Shown here: positions 1-11,640 of the stretch, piece by piece
Layout of the letters: each line of letters begins with the position of its first letter
Numbering within the stretch: position 1 is the stretch's first letter
Assembly (NCBI GenBank): GCA_963277665.1
Contig: OY728152.1
Location: 1,188,678,357-1,188,742,356, forward strand
DNA: 64,000 nucleotides
DNA from: Viscum album
Lineage: Eukaryota; Streptophyta; Magnoliopsida; Santalales; Viscaceae
Reading direction: 5' to 3'
Position numbers and translations under genes: made by a program
The notes under the pieces: generated by a model
Databases searched by the model: none
What the model was told of the DNA's origin: nothing
What the model saw: only the letters and a program-made list of their open reading frames with translations

Positions 1-129
1 AGCATATCAATATATTCTGTTGATTCCTCCATCATTGAATTCCAACTATTACAACTCTTTCATTTAATTTAATTCTTACCAAAATATTTAATAAGTTGAA
101 ACTTAGGATTGACATTCGCATTCAATTGA

Positions 130-1219
130 TTATATCCACCTTTATCTGTCAATGGTTCTGAATTTTAAATGGTATCCATCATGGAGGTATGGTTTATAGT
201 CTTAAATTCTTGTTTATCTTCCTCATATAATTCATCATCATCATCTTCCTCATCATAGATAAAACTACTATTTTTTACTTTCTTTGAAAATTGAATTTTT
301 CCATTTTTGAAGAATCTTTTTCAAGGATTCTCCGTGTTTTTAACTTCGCTCTCTTAATCATCAAATTTTCTTGAGCACTGAGAAGCAATGTGCCCAACTC
401 TTTTATAGTGAAAACAATCCTGAGCTATCCTGCCTTCAAATTTTTCCATTTCCATATTTATCTTCTTGGAAATGAGAGAGAGAGTTTCGTTTTCCTCATT
501 ATCTACATCACTGGTATCTACAAAAACTTTTAGTTTATCCTTTTCTATGAATTCCATTTCCTTTATAACACAATTTGTAGCTTCTTCTGGTTTAATTCTC
601 ATCTCATAAGTTGATAGATTACTCAGAAGATCATTTACTGAAAGTTTGGAGAGATCTCACTCTATAAGGGATGGCACCTTTGCATTGTAAAGGTGTGTAA
701 GTCTTCTCAATATTTTCTTTACTATGTCAATGTTTTTGATCTCTTTTCCCAAACCTCATATTGCTTCTAAAACTTCAGTAATTTGATTGAAAAAGGTGTT
801 TTCATTCTCATCATGGTGAATATTTAGAACATTAAACCGATTGTGTAGTACTTTATGTTTTTTCTCCTTCACTTTGCTATCCCTTCACAAATATTCTCTA
901 GTTTATCCCACATTGACTTGGAAGATGTGAAACTCATTACCTTTAGATAAATCTGATCAGAAAGGGATGTAGTGAGAGCATTTTGTGCTTTTGCATCAGT
1001 ATTAAGCAATTTCCTATCTGTATCATTCATTGACAGTCCGATAGGATCAATAAATTGTATTCCATGTGCAGTATAAAATAAGGCATCCATTCCAAGAGAT
1101 CTTAGGTGAGATCTCATCCTGTTTTTCCAAATGTGAAAATTACTTCTGTCAAAGAGGGGACCTCCCCTAAGGTTGACTAGATTCTCCATGAAAGCAGAAG
1201 AAATATTCAACACCAGCAA
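130..1219 (-). pseudogene. Copia gag polyprotein, broken
   Basis: Gag would form the virus-like particle and bind element RNA. The first ATG (1219) lies only about 10 bases past the primer-binding site; a second (1189) gives the start MENLVNLRGGP, more typical of the family. The first ~115 codons resemble the UBN2/DUF4219 type (FDRSNFHIWKNRM, later MWDKLENICEG). Near 866 the frame shifts by one base and the homologous reading continues (FNQITEVLEAI, KILRRLTHLYNAKVPS, DLLSNLSTYEMRI) with TGA stops at about 770 and 657. The zinc knuckle near 366-407 reads CFHYKRVGHIASQC, so the second zinc-binding Cys is Tyr. TAA and TGA stops follow, then an acidic stretch (DEEDDDELYEED) near 210-260. I see gag similarity throughout; the exact C-terminus is not identifiable. 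Confidence 0.75.
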
Positions 1220-1226
1220 CCGTTAC

Positions 1227-1238
1227 CCTATGATACCA
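1227..1238 (-). other. Primer-binding site (initiator tRNA-Met)
   Basis: The minus strand reads TGGTATCATAGG two bases after the LTR terminus. This matches the complement of the plant initiator tRNA-Met 3' end (TGGTATCAGAG) except for one base. It fixes the element's orientation and the inner LTR boundary. Confidence 0.8.
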
Positions 1239-1801
1239 CTTGAAGGACCCCGGAACACCGTATGAGGAAAGGGGTGAATCATGGATTCAAATTTTTATTT
1301 TAAACTAATGGATCTTGTTCCCACATTGGTAGTAACCTATTAAACCTATCTGTAAAGGTGGAGCTGAAAATAAGCAATCACATCCAAAGCAATGACACAT
1401 CAATTTTACTTGGTTCACCACTAAGGGCTACGTCCAAGGAGCATACGTGGATAATGTGTTGGTCATTCCAAACCAATAATATTTACAAGTTGTGGAATAC
1501 AACATTCTAGTACAGACACTCTTTAATAGGTGCACTACATTTTCAAGATTTAGGGATAACACACTGCATCCCTCGGATCACTTCTGTTAACTCCCCCTTG
1601 CTTACTGCGTTGGATGAATCTTCACTCGGTTTATTGACTTGAAGTTTGCTTCAAATTTTTAGCATTAAATCATGCATCCTCGACTATAAATAAATTCTCT
1701 ATTTAAGTTACTTTTTCACCCGTAGATGAATTCCACCTTCTTGTGTACTATTATGTACTTGAAAATTCATTCACAAAACGATTTGATGCTTTTGTGAGCT
1801 T

Positions 1802-1808
1802 CTTTATA
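1802..1808 (-). promoter_or_regulatory. TATA box of the copia LTR
   Basis: Minus-strand TATAAAG within TTTGTATAAAGAAGCTC, about 560 bases from the LTR's inner end, a position that suits a U3 core promoter. Confidence 0.45.
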
Positions 1809-1837
1809 CAAATAGAAAACCACCCGATCCTCCCATG

Positions 1838-2640
1838 TACTGAGTACTGGGATTGGTACACGGGAAACCTTCTTCACGTACAACTGCTACTGCCACAAAA
1901 TGCCCTTTGTCTGTAGACTTCCTCCACCTTCATAATCATATACCACCGATTACACAAACCTCCTCTGCAAAACCCCTCCTGCCCATGAACTGTTGCCTAT
2001 TCATGGACTGCCTTGTCTTCAGTGTACCAGAGCTCCCCCTCTACGTACTACTTCAGGAACCATCACTCTCATGTACCGGAGATTCCTCCTCTGCGTACCG
2101 AGTGAAATCCTTCTGTGTACCAAAAATCCATTATGGGTTATGAATTCCTACAAACACCTTCAACGCGAACTACTTCAGCCTTCACGAACATCCCTTTCGC
2201 GAACTACCTTCAGCCTATTCCGAAATCCCAGATAATAATGTATTCGATAATAATGTTCAATATTCCATGTAATCAGTGGGGTTAGAGATTCCTATATAGA
2301 AAAAATATATTCATTTAATCCACTAAATCTAGATTTACCAAATATTTCCATCCTCCACATTTTACCAATTCTTCAACCACCATGAACTAGAGGCCACCTG
2401 CGAACCATTTTCGTACATGATCTGCATACCACCTTTGCTCCTGTGTGGTCAATTTCCTCCGTCGACTTTAGCGCATCCGCGTACTGCAGTGCTGCTCAAC
2501 CACGAACTGTTTTTGGTTCCGCGAACCTCACCTGCATAATGCTTTCACCACTCTTCATACCATTCTTGGAACATAGTACGCAGTCTGTGTATTATGGTAC
2601 ACAGTTCTCACCATTTTCCAATTTTATTCAAAAAAATTCA
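1838..2640 (-). repeat. Degenerate ~20-22 bp tandem array in copia U3
   Basis: On the minus strand GGTAC recurs with roughly 20-22 base spacing in the densest part (about 2018-2130), followed by a purine-rich stretch and a CTC-like end; units begin GGTACACAGAAGG, GGTACGCAGAGGAGG and GGTACATGAGAG. Variants with GTTCGCG or GTTCATG extend to about 2640. The stretch is much richer in GC and CpG than its surroundings. An upstream promoter array is the likely role; that is inference. Confidence 0.6.
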
Positions 2641-2899
2641 TACAATTCACTCCTATGAATAATTCCTTCCTTTGCCAACATCAAACTCTCTATTTTGAGG
2701 CTCAAAAATTTGGAGAACACAAGGATACTGTGCCATCTTCAATACTACTTTCAGCCTTAGTCATATGGCCTCAGTCCTTGCAAACTTCTTAGTCATCTAT
2801 GTGCCAATTGAAAAAAAAAACAAACTCCATTATTATCAACGAACAACCTTGGTTCCAACATCCATTAGGTATGATGATCTGGATGAATCAGGGGTGTTG

Positions 2900-4338
2900 T
2901 TTAAGGATGATATCCTCTCCTTCTCCTCTCACTAGTGCTCGAAGTCAAGATCAATATGTTAACTTACACAAGATCAGAATTGGACTTAATAATTTGAAAC
3001 CTTCCTATCAATAAAATCTTAATATTTTTTTATGGTGGTGTCCATTTGGTATCTATGGTGTTAAGGTTTTAAATTTTTCATGTGAAGGCATAATTTGGGT
3101 ATCAGTAGTTGAGATGTATCTACCATTGGCATCAATGAGATTGATGTAGGTCGTTCCCTACCATATTGAGCTCTTGTACTATGTTTTTGTAAGGATATTG
3201 ATAGTATATTTTTGTATATGTATTGTGAGAGTCTCATTCACGATAATTTTCATATGTGCGTGGGCGTAGATTTACCAAGGCCCTTGATTGATATTATATG
3301 TTTGTACTTATATGTATTATTTCCTGTTGTGTGTCAATGTATAGTCAACATAGTTTTTCCTTATAGTAGAAAGTTAATAGTGGAATGATGTTTCTTGGTT
3401 ATCCCTTATGGTGGAGAAAGTACATCATGTGATGATGGAGACTAAGTACGAAGATACAAGGCATGGGTATGATGGCTTTGAGGCCCAACTCAAGGAAGTG
3501 GTGGGTTACAGTGACCTTATGTCTTAACATGAGATAGAGGTAGTATACAATGACCATGTGTCCTGACCCATGATTGAGATGGAGAAAAAAATTATTATAG
3601 ACTAATGTGAGAAATGTTTTCTATGTGGTTTCTTAGAGTTTTAAGGTATCCTTAAGACCACACCAAGATCAATAACTATGTTATGACATTCCTTCCAATA
3701 TAGAGCCAATGTATATACGAATATGGTCTGCAGTGTCTTGGTTAGCTCATGATAGATTGATGCATGATTAATTGTTGATTTCTATAACATTTACTTGTTA
3801 ACAAGGAATACACATCCTATTAATTTATACTTATATTAATTATTAATTATTGGTGTCCTACTAGGTTTATACTCACTCCCTACATGTGACACTCAGTATC
3901 CATGTAAACTTCATGATCAGGGATCTAGGGAAGGGAACGGGGGCCATGACAGGTATCATTTGTGGTGAAGTGTGGTGATTGAGGTGATTCTTGGATATAC
4001 ACACATCCATTTCTATTGTTTTTATTAGTTTTCATGAATTATAAATTTTTAAAGTTTCCCATTTTGGGTCCTTGGGTTAATACATTGTAATACACTTTGA
4101 TACCTAAGATACCATCTATTATAGAATGTATTATTACATAGTTTATCTATTGATTTTGGGTTCTTATTATCATATTGTTATGATTATAGAATATTTCTCA
4201 ATATACGGAGGGTATAGCCTCCTTACTACACCATTCCAACCCTCACTACTTATCACTACCCTCTTATGTATGGTAAGGCAAGCATGAGGTTGTATAGTAA
4301 TTCAGCCTGTACCTAATGATTTGGATCGAGGTATTACA
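2900..4338 (+). repeat. LTR-like sequence, 3' end at 4338 (start unresolved)
   Basis: The stretch ends GGATCGAGGTATTACA at 4338, the type of terminus also seen at 47395 (GTCGAGGTTATTACA). Immediately after it, sequence homologous to the AT-rich repeat family begins (4339 onward resembles about 33280 onward), so 4338 is a junction. Within it, about 3511-3583 holds two diverged copies of a 39 bp repeat (GTGACCTTATGTCTTAACAT and a variant starting near 3550). It may be a solo LTR or the 3' LTR of a truncated element. I could not find a matching start or a target duplication. Confidence 0.4.
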
Positions 4339-6168
4339 CATGTCATTAAAATAATGAAATGGTACTTATAGAATCATTGAAAAAAATGATTATTAAATCT
4401 TGAATAGTCTTTGTATGGTTAAATTTGAACCAATAAGTGAGAATCAAACTCGTCAGCATGAAACATGTAACAAATAATCAATCAAAATATCCTAACATCT
4501 GTTAATTCATATAAAATATATCCAAGTTACGTATTTGTGATATATGGTTACATTTTTTTTATTATAGGTAATTTTTTGAATAATTTATTATAATTAGTAA
4601 TTATGATAGTTATTTTCATTGTAACAAGGTGAGTTAAACTTCATTGAAGCATGATTTATACTAAGGAGTCGTTTGTCTGAAATTTAATTTCATAAGGAAA
4701 ATCAAATATTTTTCACTGCGATAGCTTTTATATGATTTGGTTACTATATAATGGGTTAAATTTTACATATTCATGTTAATAACGAGGATTGACTGTCTAT
4801 ATTAGGTTTTTCTTTAAATGGGATCTCATTCATAGGATACCATGTTTTTATGGGTTTCATTATCACATTATCAAATTATCATATATTTTTTTAATTTTCA
4901 CCCCTTGTTATTATTATGGTGTATAAAATATACATTTTATCTGATTTCTCATGTTGTATCATTTATTTATAGTCTTCTATATTAAATTTCGTTATACCCC
5001 TTTAAATGGGTTATTATTAAAATGTTACTCAAACTGTATGAGTTTCTTTTAAAATTCTTTTTTTAATTTTTTTTAATGATAATCCATTTTGTGAATTTTT
5101 GGTATTTATAAATATCTTCAATTTTTTTTCTTTTCCTTCTAATGGGTTTTCACATTTTTACTTAACATTTATTTTTTCCTTGACTCTTGTTATACCTTAA
5201 GTGTTTCTAATAATTAAAAAAGAACTCTTCTACTATTTATAGACCGAAACACCTTTTTTCATGATCATAATCATTAGATTATTTTTCAAATTTACTTATA
5301 TATGTATAAACAATTTATTATGGTCATTTTATAATAAATTTACATTCATTAAATAGTTTTAAAGAAATTTTTAATGTTTTTTCACTTGGTTTGTTTTCAT
5401 CAATGATGGAAAAATTCCATTTTTAATGGTTTCCATCTATACACACATTTATTCCATTTTATTTGTTTATGAAACACCAGGTATATAGTTTCATGGTTTA
5501 TAAAGAATATTATAATCCACTATATTTTATAAAATATATTTTTAATAAATATTATTAAATGCTTAGTTATATTACTTATTTCCAAAGATATATTTCTAAA
5601 TCTCTTAAATTTTTTTTTCAATTGTATTAATATCCTTAAAATTATTTTATGTGTCATTGAAGAAATTATTAAAATGTTTTTATTAACCCTTTTAATATAT
5701 ATAGATTATGAAATTTTATTTTATATGAGTGGAATAATCTATCAATTTGATTATTTTTCCAATCCACTCACTCTGAATATGTCTAACATTTCATCCAATT
5801 CATTTCTTTTATGAATACCCTTTTTTCATTTCTCTAATTGTACGGTGTTCACCTAGATGACATATATCGATTTATTAGGGAAATTATTGACTTACCATAC
5901 AACCATTAACTTGATAGTGTAAATACCATATACATCATTGAATTCAATATAACTAGATTGTTTTTTATCTTCATATATGGAAATATATTCCATTGGTATC
6001 ATGATTCTTAATGGAATTTTCAAAATTTTCTTCTTATTATTCCATATTAAAGGATAATTTCATTCCATCGGTTATTTATGATATGATGAATTATTGTTTC
6101 CAATTGGAACCCATATGAATGGATGATGATTAGCAGGGTCCTATATCTCCCTTAAATGAATTGGTTAT
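4339..6168 (+). repeat. AT-rich long-LTR family, copy F, first part
   Basis: Similar over its length to about 33280-35090 (shared landmarks: GAACCAATAAGT near 4432 and 33383, ATTTCAT after a GTCT near 4680 and 33650, TAGGATACCA near 4834 and 33793, AGGGAAATTATTGACT near 5877 with GGGGAAATTATTGACT near 34843). The copy is cut at 6168 by the nested gypsy elements and resumes at 27128. It matches the second half of the family's LTR; the TATA box and satellite block are missing, replaced by the sequence ending at 4338. Confidence 0.6.
6164..6168. other. Target-site duplication of the older gypsy, left copy
   Basis: GTTAT directly before the LTR. The right copy is ATTAT, now split: two bases at 16891-16892 and three at 27128-27130, because the younger element entered there. 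Four of five bases agree. Confidence 0.6.
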
Positions 6169-6578
6169 TGTCACGACCCTCCTTCACCGAGATGAGGAAA
6201 GGGACAAAAACTGTCAGACCCTTCCTTCCTCAAATTGAAGGAGAGATAATGACCCCCCAAGTCCCACCATCAATAGGACCCGGAGTGGAGACTAGCACCA
6301 AGGTTATATAATCACATGTAATATAGAAGGCATTACACTTTTCATTTAGTAGGATCGGGAGATATGATGGTAATAAACTCAAAAACTCCAAAAATAGAGG
6401 TAAATGTAAACCCAAAACCCATTCCCATATGAATTTTCAAAGATGAAAAAATAAAAGTACAGGAAAAATCAAATGGGAAAGTACCAAAAGAAAGAAAAAA
6501 ATAATGAAAACTATCCCAATGTTTGAGCTAGTATGGTCCTGCATGGTCCCTGAAGTCCTCCTAGAAACCTGAAAGTAG

Positions 6579-6587
6579 TTTTATATA
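6579..6587 (-). promoter_or_regulatory. TATA box, older gypsy left LTR
   Basis: Minus-strand TATATAAAA, matching the same position in the right LTR. It lies ~2.6 kb from the U3 start and ~410 bp from the LTR end, so U3 is unusually long. Confidence 0.5.
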
Positions 6588-6913
6588 TATAGGGTGAGTA
6601 TAGAGGTATACTCAGTAGAGAAAACCAAAATATCATTTTCACAGGTGGGGATACATTCTATTCCCTATGACAAAAAGGAGATAACTAAAACACATAGTCA
6701 AGAAACTATCCACCCACCCTCACCAAGCCACACTACCAAAATAATGCAAGTCATGTGAAATAATATTAATAGAACATTAATGTTTGGGTACCGCACACCA
6801 CTTTTCTACTGGTTATTGATGAAATACTACGGGTTAGACCTCCCCCGCCATATTCACAGTAGTCCCACTACCGCCCCAACAACAACCTTTTGGTCCACCA
6901 CAACCACGGCTAT

Positions 6914-7105
6914 GCCCGCAAACACCTGGGCCCCCACAACCACACATAACCATGCCCATAGACACCTAGGATAGAACAACTATTTCCACGCCCGAAGACA
7001 CCTATGCCAGAACAACCTAGGAAAGAAAAACTACCACCACTACCAAAGACACTTGGTCCATAACAACTACATCCACGCCGGAAAACACCTAGACCTCATC
7101 CTAAA
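6914..7105 (-). repeat. 36 bp minisatellite in older gypsy U3 (left LTR)
   Basis: About five diverged units with period 36 (one of 40, one longer by ~15); core on the plus strand AGACACCTGGGCCAGAACAA followed by a CCAC-rich stretch. The array is also in the other LTR, so it was present when the element inserted. Confidence 0.7.
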
Positions 7106-8916
7106 GACACTTGGGAAAAACACCCTCCCAGACACAACTGATAAAACCGCCATACCTGATGAATTTTGGACTATAATGGACATTATACCATTATAGCCTA
7201 CCCAAAGAGTCTTGGGATACTCAAGAGAGGGAGCAGAAAAGAGCTAATAACTAGCCACCCAATAGGATGTTGGAAAAAATACTATCCCCCATGAAATGGG
7301 GGTGTTCAATATGAAGTGCTAAAATTGGGTGGGGTGAGAATAAGAAACAAGAAAAACTAAATTTATACGTATAGGTGAACAAGTACCCATCCCAACCTAA
7401 TGGTTCTGAAACCAGCCCATACAAGAAAACCCTAATTACTATTCATCCATACAAAATCAGAACAACCACAACTAGAGAACAATTCCAACATAAAAAATAA
7501 TTCAATATTGAACCCATTCTATTTATCATATTCATGTTATTCCATTTATATAATTCTTCACTATCGGGAAACTAATAGGCATAGCCACAAGACATGGAAG
7601 GAAAAATAGCCAAGCATTAATTTAAGCATTCACACCCTGCTATCTTGTAATGTCGCAACAACAAAAAGGATCCATGAGATCCCTCAATGTATTGGAACCA
7701 ACCCAAGACAAAACATATGGCCCCCATAGTCTCAGATCCACAAACCAACAACCAAACAACCGGGGATCCCATCCCCATTCACATCACCCCACATGCATCA
7801 AGAATAACATCCCAACTCATCATCATAATAGAGGATGGGAGTGTTCATATTTAATCACACCATTCATTAAGTTGATTACTTCTGTTTTTTAACCAAAGTG
7901 ATCACAAAAGGATTCTTGTTCATTGGGAATCCATTTTATCAACCGAGTTTATGTAATTAACCAGTTTCCATGTTACAACCATTCAATCATAAGATTATAT
8001 AGAAAACATAGGTTCATTAGTGCGAATGAAATGACCACCAACGACCATGATTTTTAGTGGACATAAGTCTATATAATTCACAGTATATAATATAAGTTAA
8101 AAGTGTACAAAAACATCATCAGCCACACCCCTTCATTATTTAGAAACCATTTATTATCTTCATTTAGGTTCAGTTTTATCCATCCCTAAAGGAACATTAT
8201 CATACCCACCCCTCATGATACATAGTAAAGAGAGATGAAAGAAAACCCTACTTTGATGATCAACGATCAAGTTTTTCTTCCTCATTCCCAGAACTGTGGA
8301 TGTACGACTAGTAGTGGAAGAACTCCATATACTCCAAGAGTGAGTAGGAAAGGCTACCGCATGGGTTCGCAGCTTGCCCCAGGAAGAGGGACTCCAAATG
8401 CACCAAGTAAAGGAAAAGAGACCATACACGAAGGAGAAAGAAACTCTGTGCGATTAAAGGTGAGATCCTAGAGTTACGAGATATGAAATTTTGAATGACT
8501 TCAGAATAGGATCGTGGTTTCTCCACATGGTTGGGCAGTTATACATGATAGAATTAATTGTTATTTAATAATTTACCTCATAGAGGTGGCGATAATGGTT
8601 ATGATTTAAAGGGATTCCTTTAAATGTGGATAAACCACATAATAGGGGCGAAGATGAAATTTATGGGAAAAAGGGGTGAAACTGAGGAAAAATCCACACA
8701 TTTTGGTTTTTCAAGGGTTGCCCAAATCTTGTGGGATTTTAGATATCACTTATGGGATTTAAATGGATTTGAAATCGGTATTAAAACACTTTTACGTCCA
8801 AAGATATGCTACGAGAGCAGTACTAGAAATATTCAGAAACTAAAAAAATACAAATGTTGGGACACCATTAGGTGAGAAACCGTAATGGTGACATCGGTTC
8901 AGTGGAACATCCTAAA

Positions 8917-9125
8917 CAGTGCCACCATTTTGGTGTGTGACCGCTATTGTACCACCGTCACAGTACCACAATACCGGTGCCACCATAATAGTGCCACCAG
9001 TTTGGTGGAACACCGTAAGCGGTGCCACAGTTTTGGTGTGCGACTCTGACGGTGTGACCGCTACGGTGTCACCGTCATGGTGCGGCCGTGACGGGTGCCA
9101 CCATTTCGGTGGAACCATTTTGTGG
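8917..9125 (-). repeat. 14-16 bp GGTG/CACC array in older gypsy U3 (left LTR)
   Basis: Successive units on the plus strand start GTACCACCGTCACA, GTACCACAATACCG, GTGCCACCATAATA, GTGCCACCAGTTTG, GTGTCACCGTCATG and so on. Most units hold GGTG beside CACC, so each can pair with itself or its neighbours. The array is CpG-rich in an AT-rich setting and lies within the first ~350 bp of U3. Confidence 0.7.
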
Positions 9126-9689
9126 AACCGAGTTTTTGGTAAACTCTTTAATGAGTAACCAATGGTCCCTAGGATACCCAAAACACCAGATACTTTGAAA
9201 AGTAATGGACCATGAGGGTCCAAGCCATTATATCAGATACCTCTCAAACAATTATCTTCCTCGAGAATCGAACTAGACCCGATGGATTGAGAGGGGTCTG
9301 AATAACCACCTAAAAAGATGCCTGTAAAGATTAAACCACCTTGACATATAGGAACACCTCTCCCTCATACAGATCAACTATAGATGCACTACCACTTCCC
9401 TCCCACAAGCAGCCACACAAACATGTAAAGGTCATACCATTCATTCATATGAATTAGGGAGTCCATTCCTCTATGTCAAGATACTATCCACTTTGGGCAG
9501 CATTGACTCACCCGCACAGGTTTAATCACATCCACTTTAATGTGTCTCGATTAGGGATTTTGTCCTCCCCTCCCCAATGTCAGGACTCTTCAAACACATT
9601 TGGAGAACAAGGGAAACAACCCTTCTCATAGTTTACAAGGTTAAGCATTATATCACATTCATGAACGAAACAATGCAGAAAACTCAAAA

Positions 9690-10112
9690 CATCTCTGGGT
9701 AATGGGTGTGCATCTGTGCCTCCTATTCATAGGTACTCTCTTCAAGGACATCATGCCTCCATAACACAAGAAGCAAGGGAATAGTTTTTCCACGAAGCAT
9801 CTTCTTCTCATGATCTTCGATCCTCACTGGTCACTCTACAAATGTCATATCATCTTCGATATCTAGCTTACCCCTGTTGAGGATGTGCGAATAATCATGT
9901 AGATACTGATGGAGATGAGACACAGGGAAGACGTCGTGCACCCTCAATAGATGCGGTGGTAGCACCAGCTGATAAACCACTTTGTCGACCCACCTCAACA
10001 CCTCGAAGGGTCCAACAAACCTGGGAGAATGTTCACTTCCCCTACCAAACCTCCATTTCCCATGCCAAGGGGAGACATTCAAGAACACGTGGTCTGTGAC
10101 CTTGAACTCCAA
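9690..10112 (-). pseudogene. Integrase C-terminus and chromodomain, older gypsy
   Basis: From 10112 the reading runs VFLNVSPWHGKWRFGRGS, RFVGPFEVLRWVDKVVYQL, LLRVHDVFPVSHLHQYLHDY, the GPF/Y module and linker of chromovirus integrases. A stop at about 9828-9830 interrupts it; the same frame then gives PVRIEDHEKKMLRGKTIP and LVLWRHD, the chromodomain core. The usual Trp in the TWE motif is Tyr, followed by another stop, and the end (HYPEMF) matches the family's YPELF-like terminus. A functional chromodomain would bind histone-tail marks and guide insertion; this one is unlikely to. Confidence 0.75.
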
Positions 10113-10259
10113 GGTTCTCCTCCTATGATTGACATAAAACTTCTTCCATTCCTAAGCCGCCTTCATCCTTTCCCATATAAGCCGAACCATCTCCGTCCTC
10201 ATCTGCGCCACCTCCGGGCCAAGAACACCTACATCCCCGACCTATGTCTATGGAATAGG

Positions 10260-10870
10260 TTAATGACACAGTCTTCTATACAAGACATCGAACGGAGCCA
10301 TTACAATGGTAGATTGATAGCTGTTGTTTTTTGAAAACTCTAATAGTGGCAAGTGTCGCACCCAAAATCCTCCGAAGTCTAGAACACCAGCCCACAAAAT
10401 ATCCTCCAACGTCTGGATGGTCCACTTTATCTGCCCAATAGTTTGGGGGTGGAAAGCAGTGTTGGGGCATTGATGGGTGCCAATATCATGTTGCAACCCT
10501 TCCCATACCCATGAGGTAAACAGTGTAACTTGATTTTACACTATGGACCACATAACTCCATTCAACCACACCACCTCATCCATATACCTCTATAATAAGG
10601 CATCAATCACACTCTACTCTTGGATTTCTAGGAAGTGAGCTGATTTCATCAGCTCCACCAATTCCCAGATGGCATCACAGCCTCCTTGAAACCAAGGTAG
10701 TCCCGTGATGAAATCCATTGAGTTTTCATCCCACTTACACTCAGGGACATCTTAATGATACAACATACCTCACGTGGCATGATGTTCATCCTTCACCGGC
10801 TGACACCTAGGGCATTTCGCCACAAACTCTGCCTCCACATGTTTCACTCCGGGCCACGAAAACTGACTCC
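10260..10870 (-). pseudogene. Integrase core, older gypsy
   Basis: Pieces in several frames align with integrase. Near 10800 a zinc-binding CPRCQPVKDE is seen, then WKWDENSMDFIT-type sequence with the first catalytic Asp (WDENSMDFITGLP near 10710), AIWELVELMKSAHFL, and from 10496 TAFHPQTIGQIKWTIQTLED. In the last, the catalytic Glu of the normal QSER/TIQTLED context is Lys. The stretch carrying the second catalytic Asp (about 10500-10620) is too decayed to recognise. The enzyme would have joined element cDNA to host DNA; frameshifts, stops and the Glu change make it inactive. Confidence 0.7.
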
Positions 10871-11169
10871 TCAAGCCTCAGTAAATTTTGGAAACACTCA
10901 GGTGTACTTCCAGGGATGAGTTTTGGAAATCACCAAGTACTCTCTCGCACATTTCCAGCAGGGAAAACAACTTTGCATGAAAAAATTGTGATTCTTTCTG
11001 TCCTATGACCATCGTTCCAGAGTATTGCCCTAGCTAACATTATCGCACATTACTCTGTCATTAAAGTCCTCCCACTAAGACTCCTCCACCTACTACAACA
11101 AAGAGGACTACACTATTATCTAGAACAGATAGCCTCTGAAATCCTCCACCCTTTCATCCAGGTGTATTG

Positions 11170-11640
11170 AATCCAACTCTTCCATCACATTCCATGAATC
11201 TACCGATTCTCGAAGGAAGTGAACCTCTCTTGTCCAGAACTTGCATTTGGACAACTTCCCCTAGAGCCGGTGCTCTTGGAGGAACTCTGAAACTATCCTC
11301 ATATGCTCAGCATGATCCTCCTATGTTCTTGTGTAGATCAGAATTTCATAAATAAACATGACTACAAAATGGTATAAATACTGGCAGAAAACTTAGTTCA
11401 TGAACCCCATGAACACAACCAGTGCGTTTGTAACACCAAACGGAATGACCAAGAACTCAAATTCACCATTTTTTCCCATGAAGGTTGTATTAAAGATTTC
11501 ACCCTCCTCCCTCAAATGGTGATATCCTAGCTGCATGTCAATTTTAGAGAATTGTCCTTCCCCCTTCAACTGATTGAAAAGATAATTAATCCTCAAGAGG
11601 GGGTAACGGTTCTTGACCGTCACCTGGTTCAGCCTCCGCT
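11170..11640 (-). pseudogene. Reverse transcriptase fragment, older gypsy
   Basis: From 11623: [50 protein letters not shown], clear fingers and palm of gypsy RT. The catalytic FIDD box at about 11335-11350 reads FIYE, so both metal-binding Asp residues are lost. Past it only a short thumb stretch (EHRL, GKLSKCKFWTREVHFL) is left. RNase H is not recognisable: the distance from the FIDD position to the integrase CxxC is ~550 bases here, against ~1.2 kb in the younger element. Confidence 0.75.

Larger units (their letters stand above)
1..2900 (-). mobile_element. Ty1/copia retrotransposon, 5' part only
   Basis: Read on the minus strand the order is LTR (ends at 1241), two-base spacer, primer-binding site, then gag running toward position 1. 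Protease, integrase, RT and the 3' LTR would lie left of the window. The right-hand limit is approximate because the partner LTR is not present for comparison. The gag is broken, so this copy is dead. The gag type (UBN2 domain, later zinc knuckle, acidic tail) fits plant copia elements; lineage not assigned. Confidence 0.75.
1241..2900 (-). repeat. 5' LTR of the copia element (outer end unresolved)
   Basis: The inner boundary is the TGAAGG at 1241 on the plus strand (CA terminus on the minus strand), directly next to the primer-binding site. A TATA box on the minus strand (TATAAAG, 1802-1808) puts U3 to its right and R/U5 at 1241-1790. U3 holds an array of short degenerate repeats. No partner LTR is in the window, so the right end near 2.9-3.0 kb is a guess; a CA at about 3011 is one candidate. 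Confidence 0.6.
6169..9232 (-). repeat. 3' LTR of the older gypsy (3064 bp)
   Basis: Begins TGTCACGACCC and aligns end to end with 13858-16890. It holds a minus-strand TATA box (6579-6587), a ~36 bp tandem array (about 6914-7105), and a 14-16 bp tandem array (about 8917-9125). Being left of the interior on a minus-strand element, it is the 3' LTR. No convincing polypurine tract is left next to 9233; the minus strand there reads GTTTGAGAGGTATCTGA. Confidence 0.85.

Noticed and set aside
1853..2235. Two overlapping frames of 96 and 80 codons
   Set aside because: Located in the copia U3 array; no protein motif, and the opposite strand carries the element's promoter.
8912..9223. Overlapping open frames of 79 and 103 codons on both strands
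   Set aside because: They lie in the GGTG/CACC tandem array, where a repeated unit keeps frames open by chance; the products are low-complexity and match no family I know.
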